Source of the DNA: Mucilaginibacter sp. SG564
GTDB taxonomy: Bacteria; Bacteroidota; Bacteroidia; Sphingobacteriales; Sphingobacteriaceae
Direction: 5' to 3'
Assembly: GCF_013149275.1 (NCBI RefSeq)
Contig: NZ_JABGNA010000004.1
Span: forward strand, 345,806-409,805
Length of the DNA stretch: 64,000 bases
Shown: positions 59,432-64,000 of the stretch, piece after piece
Layout of the letters: every line of letters begins with the position of its first letter
Numbering within the stretch: position 1 is the first letter of the stretch
The notes under the pieces: generated by a model
Told to the model about the DNA's origin: nothing
What the model saw: the letters and a program-made list of their open reading frames with translations, nothing else
Databases searched by the model: none
Program-made: the position numbers and the translations under genes

Positions 59432-62400
59432 TTAAACTTCGGGTTCATGCCCTTTATGCGGGTCATAGTTTTTCTCCAGCTCGGCCAATTTTTCTTTACC
59501 ATAGGCAAATTTGGTAATGATAAAGAATAATACCGGCACAATGAATATGGCCAAAGAAGTGGCCGCAAGCATACCGCCGAATACCGTCCAACCGATAGTT
59601 TGACGGGCTACCGCGCCTGCACCTGTTGCAAATAGTAAAGGCGCTACGCCTAATATAAATGCCAACGAGGTCATGATGATTGGTCTCAACCTTAGTCGTA
59701 CAGCTTCCAGGGTAGCTTTCTCCAGCTCCATGCCGCTATCCACACGTTCTTTGGCAAACTCTACAATCAGGATGGCGTTTTTGGCCGCCAAACCAATCAG
59801 TGTTATCAAACCTATCTGCGCGTATACGTTATTATCCAACTTGGAGTGGAATGATAAAAACAGGATCGCCCCAAAAGCGCCGAGCGGTACTGCAAGCAGT
59901 ACAGAGAATGGTACCGACCAGCTCTCATACAAAGCTGCCAGGAACAGGAATACGAAACCAATCGACAACATAAAGATGTACACGGTTTTTGATCCTGATA
60001 ATTTTTCTTCACGGCTCAAGCCCGAAAACTCGTAGCCATAACCTTGCGGCAGGGTTTTGGCAGCAACCTCTTCCAGCGCGTTCAATGCGTCGCCGCTACT
60101 GTACCCCGGTGCGGAGTTACCATCTATCTCAGCCGAACGGAAAAGGTTGTAATGCGATATTAACGGCGCGTTTTCGATTACCTTATAAGTAGTAAGCGTA
60201 CTTAAAGGCACCATGGTGCCCGCCTGGTTTCGCACAAAATACTGCCCTATATTCTGGATGTTTGTTCGGTAGTTGGTATCGGCCTGTGCCAGCACGCGGA
60301 AGGTACGGCCATACAAGGTCAAATCGTTAATATATGAACTACCCATATAGGTTTGCAGGGCCGCATTTACGTCAGACAGTTGCACACCCAATCTTTTGGT
60401 CTTTTCCCTGTCGATGGTTAACTGATAGGCTGGTGTACGGGCGGTGAAGAAAGAGAACGCTTTGGATATCTCCTTACGTTTACCTAATTCGGCAATAAAA
60501 TTACGCATCACCGATTCAAAGTACTTGATATCCCCTCCTGCCTGCTTTTCTTCTAATATAAAGGAGAAACCCGCGGTATTACCCAAACCAGGTATCGCCG
60601 GCGGTGGAATTACAACCACACTGGCCTCTTTAAACCGCGACAAGCGTTTTTGTAACATGGCTACCAGCGGGAATATAGTATGCTGCTCGCCTTTACGTTG
60701 CTCCCATGGTTTTAGCTGCACAAATATGGTGGCACTGTTTGATTTGGTTGCGAAGGTTACCGCGTTTAAACCACCCAAAGCAGCGTAATGCCCTATCTCA
60801 GGGATACTATCCAATGTGCTCATCATATCATGCAGTACTTTTACGGTACGCTGTGTTGATGAAGCCTCGGGCAGATCGTAAGTAATATAGATACGACCAT
60901 CATCCTCTGTAGGGATAAAACCGCTTGGTTTACCTCTGAAAAGCAGGATAGTACCTATAATAATACACACCAATATAATGATGATGAATTTAGAGTTTTT
61001 GATACTCTTATCAACGCCGTTACGGTATCTGCCGGTTACCCGGTCAAACCAGGCATTAAATTTAAAGAAAAACTTATCAAGCCCTTTTGATTCCTGGTCT
61101 AATTTACGGGGCTTTAATATCAGCGTACAAAGAGCAGGCGTTAATGAAAGCGCCACAAAGGCCGAGATCAACACCGATATAGCGATAGTGATAGCGAACT
61201 GTTGATATAAGCGCCCTACGATACCGGGCACAAAACCTACCGGTACAAACACCGCAGCTAATATCAAAGCGATGGCAATTACCGGTGCCGATATATCGCG
61301 CATGGCATGTATAGTAGCTTCCTTTGGCGACATCCCCTCCTCGTCCATATAATGCTGTACCGACTCCACCACCACAATGGCGTCATCCACCACAATACCG
61401 ATGGCCAGTACGAAACCAAACAACGTTAATGTATTAATGGTAAAGCCCAGTGGTATAAAGAAGATGAAGGTACCAATGATAGATACCGGGATAGCCAATA
61501 CCGGGATAAGCGTGGTGCGCCAGCTTTGTAAAAATAGGAATACCACCACAATAACCAGCACCAGCGCTATAACCAGCGTTTCAATTACTTCGCTAACGGA
61601 TACTTTTACTACGGTTATAGATTCAAAAGGCACTACATAATCCACATCGGCAGGGAACGACTTTTTAAGCTGCTCCATGGTAGCGTAAACATTATCGGCA
61701 GTTTCGATGGCGTTACTACCCGGCGCCTGGTAAACCAGCAGGTAAGAAGCGCGTTTGCCATCAACAAAGGAGTTACCGGCATAGTTAAATTTACCCAACT
61801 CCACACGGGCCACATCTTTCAGATGCACAATAGCACCATTGCTGGGTTGTGTACGAACGATGATATTTTCAAACTCTGCCTGGCTGGATAAACGGCCTTT
61901 AACTAAAACCGTATATTCAAATGGCTGGCCGTTTTCCTGCGGTGTTGAACCTACCGAACCGGCGGCAACCTGCGCGTTTTGTTCGGCCAGGGCTGCTGTT
62001 ACGTCGCCCGCGGTCATACCCAAAGCGGCCATCTTATCCGGCTTAAGCCATATACGCATACTAAAGTCATCGGCACGGGTAAACACGTCGCCTACACCTT
62101 TGGCACGTAAAAGCGCGTCGCGTACAAAAACGTTGGTATAGTTATCTAAAAAAGTAACATTATGTGAGCCCTTAGGGGCAAACATAGCCACCAGCATCAA
62201 AATACTGGGGTTACGCTTACGTACGGTTAAGCCCAAACGCTGTACCTCCTGCGGCAATGTTGGCGTGGCGATACCTACACGGTTCTGCACGTCAAGAGCG
62301 GCAATGTTAATATCGGTGCCCACCTCAAAGTTAACGGTCATGCTCATGGCACCATTACTCGTACTGTTACTTTGCAGGTAGGTCATGCCTGGTGTACCGT

Positions 62401-62611
62401 TCACCTGTACTTCTACAGGAGTGGCAACCGTTTGCTCCACTGTAAGGGCATCGGCACCGGTATAGGTACCGGTGATGTTTACCGTAGGCGGTGTAATTTC
62501 TGGATACTGGCCTATGGCCAAATTACTTATTGCCAGGATACCAACAATTACTATCACTAAGGATATAACTATAGCGGTAACTGGTCTTCGTATAAAGGTA
62601 TCTGCTATCAT
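59432..62611 (-). CDS. RND multidrug efflux permease, HAE1 (AcrB/MexB) type
   Basis: 1059 residues, full length. The N-terminus MIADTFIRRPVTAIVISLVIVIVG, the periplasmic EVQRLGLTVRKRN and LSQ-like LFGFVLAIGIVVDDAIVVVESVQHYM (helix 4 with the conserved Asp pair), GPSGFIPTEDDGRIYI-like KPSGFIPTEDDG, and EFAKERVDSGMELEKATLEAVRLRLRPIIMTSLAFILGVAPL are typical. It forms a trimer that exports drugs or lipophilic compounds with proton influx. It starts 27 bp after the adaptor stop, in one operon; an outer-membrane TolC-like gene is absent within the window but may come after the edge. Confidence 0.96.
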   Translation of the reverse strand: MIADTFIRRPVTAIVISLVIVIVGILAISNLAIGQYPEITPPTVNITGTYTGADALTVEQTVATPVEVQVNGTPGMTYLQSNSTSNGAMSMTVNFEVGTDINIAALDVQNRVGIATPTLPQEVQRLGLTVRKRNPSILMLVAMFAPKGSHNVTFLDNYTNVFVRDALLRAKGVGDVFTRADDFSMRIWLKPDKMAALGMTAGDVTAALAEQNAQVAAGSVGSTPQENGQPFEYTVLVKGRLSSQAEFENIIVRTQPSNGAIVHLKDVARVELGKFNYAGNSFVDGKRASYLLVYQAPGSNAIETADNVYATMEQLKKSFPADVDYVVPFESITVVKVSVSEVIETLVIALVLVIVVVFLFLQSWRTTLIPVLAIPVSIIGTFIFFIPLGFTINTLTLFGFVLAIGIVVDDAIVVVESVQHYMDEEGMSPKEATIHAMRDISAPVIAIALILAAVFVPVGFVPGIVGRLYQQFAITIAISVLISAFVALSLTPALCTLILKPRKLDQESKGLDKFFFKFNAWFDRVTGRYRNGVDKSIKNSKFIIIILVCIIIGTILLFRGKPSGFIPTEDDGRIYITYDLPEASSTQRTVKVLHDMMSTLDSIPEIGHYAALGGLNAVTFATKSNSATIFVQLKPWEQRKGEQHTIFPLVAMLQKRLSRFKEASVVVIPPPAIPGLGNTAGFSFILEEKQAGGDIKYFESVMRNFIAELGKRKEISKAFSFFTARTPAYQLTIDREKTKRLGVQLSDVNAALQTYMGSSYINDLTLYGRTFRVLAQADTNYRTNIQNIGQYFVRNQAGTMVPLSTLTTYKVIENAPLISHYNLFRSAEIDGNSAPGYSSGDALNALEEVAAKTLPQGYGYEFSGLSREEKLSGSKTVYIFMLSIGFVFLFLAALYESWSVPFSVLLAVPLGAFGAILFLSFHSKLDNNVYAQIGLITLIGLAAKNAILIVEFAKERVDSGMELEKATLEAVRLRLRPIIMTSLAFILGVAPLLFATGAGAVARQTIGWTVFGGMLAATSLAIFIVPVLFFIITKFAYGKEKLAELEKNYDPHKGHEPEV

Positions 62612-62638
62612 TCTGGTTGTGTTTTATAAAAATACCGG

Positions 62639-63844
62639 TTACTTGCCTCCTTGTTGTTTCCCCTGTGCTGGTGCTCCACCCTGACCCGGTGCTGGTGTTT
62701 TAGACGGATCGCCCAATACAATTTTGCCGCCATCACGTAAACGCTGGAAACCTTCGGTCACCACCTTGTCGCCGGGCTCAACACCGTTCATGATCACCAC
62801 ATCGGTACCCACACGTGGCCCCAATGTCACTTTATGCTGCTTGGCAATGAGCGCTTCAACTTTTTCGTTATTTTTAGTAGTGTCCACAAAAGAAGTATCC
62901 TTGCTTACAAACACAAAAAACTCACCCATTTGCTCGGTGATGGCTTTATAAGGGATCTGTACCCTATCGCCAGATTGATTGTTAAGCACCTTAAGTACAC
63001 AGCTCATACCGTCTTTCAACACACCATCCTCATTCGGAAACTGGATCCTCACTTTAATGGTACCAGTTTGGTTATTTACACCACGGTCAATAGCCAAAAC
63101 TTTGCCCGGTTTATTATAGGTAGTTAAACCGTCAGACATTTGCAGTTTAAAAGTGGTATCGCTGCTGGCCTGCTGTAATTTATAAAAACGTTGAATATCC
63201 TGTTCATTCACCACTACATCTACCCCCATTGGGTGTTCGGCCGATATGGTATTCAGTAAAGTAGTACCTACGGCAACCTGCGAACCCAATCTTACCTGTG
63301 ATATACCGATACGACCGGTAAAGGGCGCCGTAATGGTAGCGTATGACAGATCGGTACGTGCCGAGGCTAATGCAGCCTTGGCTACAGCTACATTAGCCTT
63401 ACTGGTTTCATAAGTTGCAGAGGCCTGGTCAACCGTTTGGCGGGCTACTGCATCATTTTTCAACAGCATATTATAACGGTCGATATCTTTTTGCGCTTTA
63501 ACCAGGTTGGCCTGCGCGCTTAGTACGTTGGCTTCTGCCTGCTGATAAGCGGCCACATATTTACGTTTATCAATTTCATACAATACCTTGCCCTTTTGCA
63601 CCACATCCCCCTCTTTAAAGAATATGCCGGTTACAAAGCCCGGTACCTGGCTCCTGAGTTCGGTGGTGTTGATAGATACAACCGTACCCTGAAACTGATC
63701 GTAATAAATAGCCACTGCCTTTTTAGCTTCGGTTAAATTTACAGGAGTTGGCGGCAATGGTGCATTTTGTGCGCTTTTACCTTTGCAAGAAGCTAATGCC
63801 AATAAGGCTGCAGGGGCTAACCAGTATATATATCTGTTTTTCAT
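62639..63844 (-). CDS. RND efflux periplasmic adaptor, lipoprotein
   Basis: 401 residues from ATG 63844 (MKNRYIYWLAPAALLALASC, lipobox Cys20). An in-frame ATG at 63889 falls in the tandem repeat and would extend the protein with MSTAKETNNQRIITT. The AcrA layout is seen: lipoyl halves (VPGFVTGIFFKEGDVVQKGKVLYEID), helical hairpin (YVAAYQQAEANVLSAQANLVKAQKDIDRYNMLL), second lipoyl half SYATITAPFTGRIGISQVRLG, and beta-barrel. The C-terminus is Gln/Gly/Pro-rich (KTPAPGQGGAPAQGKQQGGK). It joins the permease to an outer-membrane channel. Confidence 0.94.
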   Translation of the reverse strand: MKNRYIYWLAPAALLALASCKGKSAQNAPLPPTPVNLTEAKKAVAIYYDQFQGTVVSINTTELRSQVPGFVTGIFFKEGDVVQKGKVLYEIDKRKYVAAYQQAEANVLSAQANLVKAQKDIDRYNMLLKNDAVARQTVDQASATYETSKANVAVAKAALASARTDLSYATITAPFTGRIGISQVRLGSQVAVGTTLLNTISAEHPMGVDVVVNEQDIQRFYKLQQASSDTTFKLQMSDGLTTYNKPGKVLAIDRGVNNQTGTIKVRIQFPNEDGVLKDGMSCVLKVLNNQSGDRVQIPYKAITEQMGEFFVFVSKDTSFVDTTKNNEKVEALIAKQHKVTLGPRVGTDVVIMNGVEPGDKVVTEGFQRLRDGGKIVLGDPSKTPAPGQGGAPAQGKQQGGK

Positions 63845-63850
63845 CGTAGT

Positions 63851-64000
63851 GATTATTCGTTGGTTGTTTGTTTCTTTAGCGGTACTCATGAGTGCTGCGC
63901 AGTTATTCGTTGGTTGTTTGTTTCTTTAGCGGTACTCATGAGTGCTGCGCAGTTATTCGTTGGTTGTTTGTTTCTTTAGCGGTACTCATGAGTGCTGCGC
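63851..64000. repeat. 50-bp tandem repeat, three units, at the window edge
   Basis: Units 63851-63900 (two changed bases), 63901-63950 and 63951-64000 are otherwise identical. Each, on the minus strand, contains the short frame MSTAKETNNQRITAQHS ending in a TGA that overlaps the next ATG (TCATGAGT). It precedes the efflux adaptor gene. It may continue past the window, be a true variable repeat, or be an assembly artefact at a contig end. Confidence 0.8.

Noticed and set aside
59088..59517. Two overlapping plus-strand frames of 61 and 106 codons
   Set aside because: They run through decayed palindromes and the terminator of the RND operon; products are not protein-like.
63845..63889. Earlier in-frame ATG for the efflux adaptor
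   Set aside because: It lies in the tandem repeat and would put polar residues before the lipoprotein signal peptide.
1..64000. tRNA, rRNA, riboswitch or integrase-type mobile island
   Set aside because: No cloverleaf with TTCGA arm, no rRNA stretch, no recombinase, transposase or phage gene was found on reading both strands; the Moco genes show no visible riboswitch-like leader.

Overview
The window looks like a chromosomal segment of a Bacteroidota member, most likely Sphingobacteriaceae (Mucilaginibacter- or Pedobacter-like; this placement is inference from gene content). Supporting signs are lipoproteins with Cys-Lys-Lys-Asp after the lipobox, many TAnnTTTG-type -7 promoter boxes with almost no Shine-Dalgarno sequences, a eukaryotic-type (GSII) glutamine synthetase, DUF4369/TlpA and GH3 proteins, and many small palindromic intergenic repeats. 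No rRNA, tRNA, CRISPR array, prophage or transposase gene was seen.

Layout. 1-688: truncated ROK regulator. 1437-5112: two tandem pairs of surface-lipoprotein genes (A-B-A-B). 5172-8120: DUF695 protein and a secreted GH3 glycosidase. 8325-13999: alpha/beta hydrolase, two Crp/Fnr regulators, a macrodomain protein next to an encapsulated-ferritin-like protein, a VOC protein, a methyltransferase, a lipoprotein and a small exported protein. 14349-25180: molybdenum-cofactor block, holding a YdeP/FdhF-like molybdoenzyme with FdhD and a small DUF7009-like protein, then moaD, a GNAT gene and moaE, then moeB-rhodanese, a mobA fusion, moaC, moeA and moaA, and a divergent mocA-like gene. 25326-27602: galM and galT.

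28222-32162: HAD phosphatase, kinase-like phosphotransferase and glutamine-synthetase-like ligase, divergent from a gamma-glutamylcyclotransferase-like gene, a plausible gamma-glutamyl-amine pathway. 32178-34012: methyltransferase, an alcohol-dehydrogenase-like protein lacking catalytic zinc ligands and a 56-codon ORF. 34197-43741: GSII, a TPR protein with an orphan HisKA-like end, RluA-type synthase, two related small charged proteins (one with a histone-H1-like tail), a response regulator, TlpA-like protein, gatB and a fatty-acid desaturase. 44028-53295: alaS, lipoprotein, MerR regulator, ComEC, an exported protein and an LTA-synthase-like sulfatase-fold protein. 53461-58727: diiron-type protein, bioA, Nudix and CDF transporter in one tight operon, an aminotransferase and an outer-membrane barrel. 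59432-63844: RND efflux pump, ending in a 50-bp tandem repeat at the window edge.

The most unusual signals are non-coding. A ~270-bp element occurs twice (925-1190 and 46792-47065) with a hairpin whose arms differ but stay complementary. At least three families of imperfect palindromes fill the intergenic regions, one of which supplies the stop codon of two unrelated genes. In moaD, fdhD and merR the promoter -7 box lies 3-4 nt from the start codon, suggesting leaderless mRNAs.
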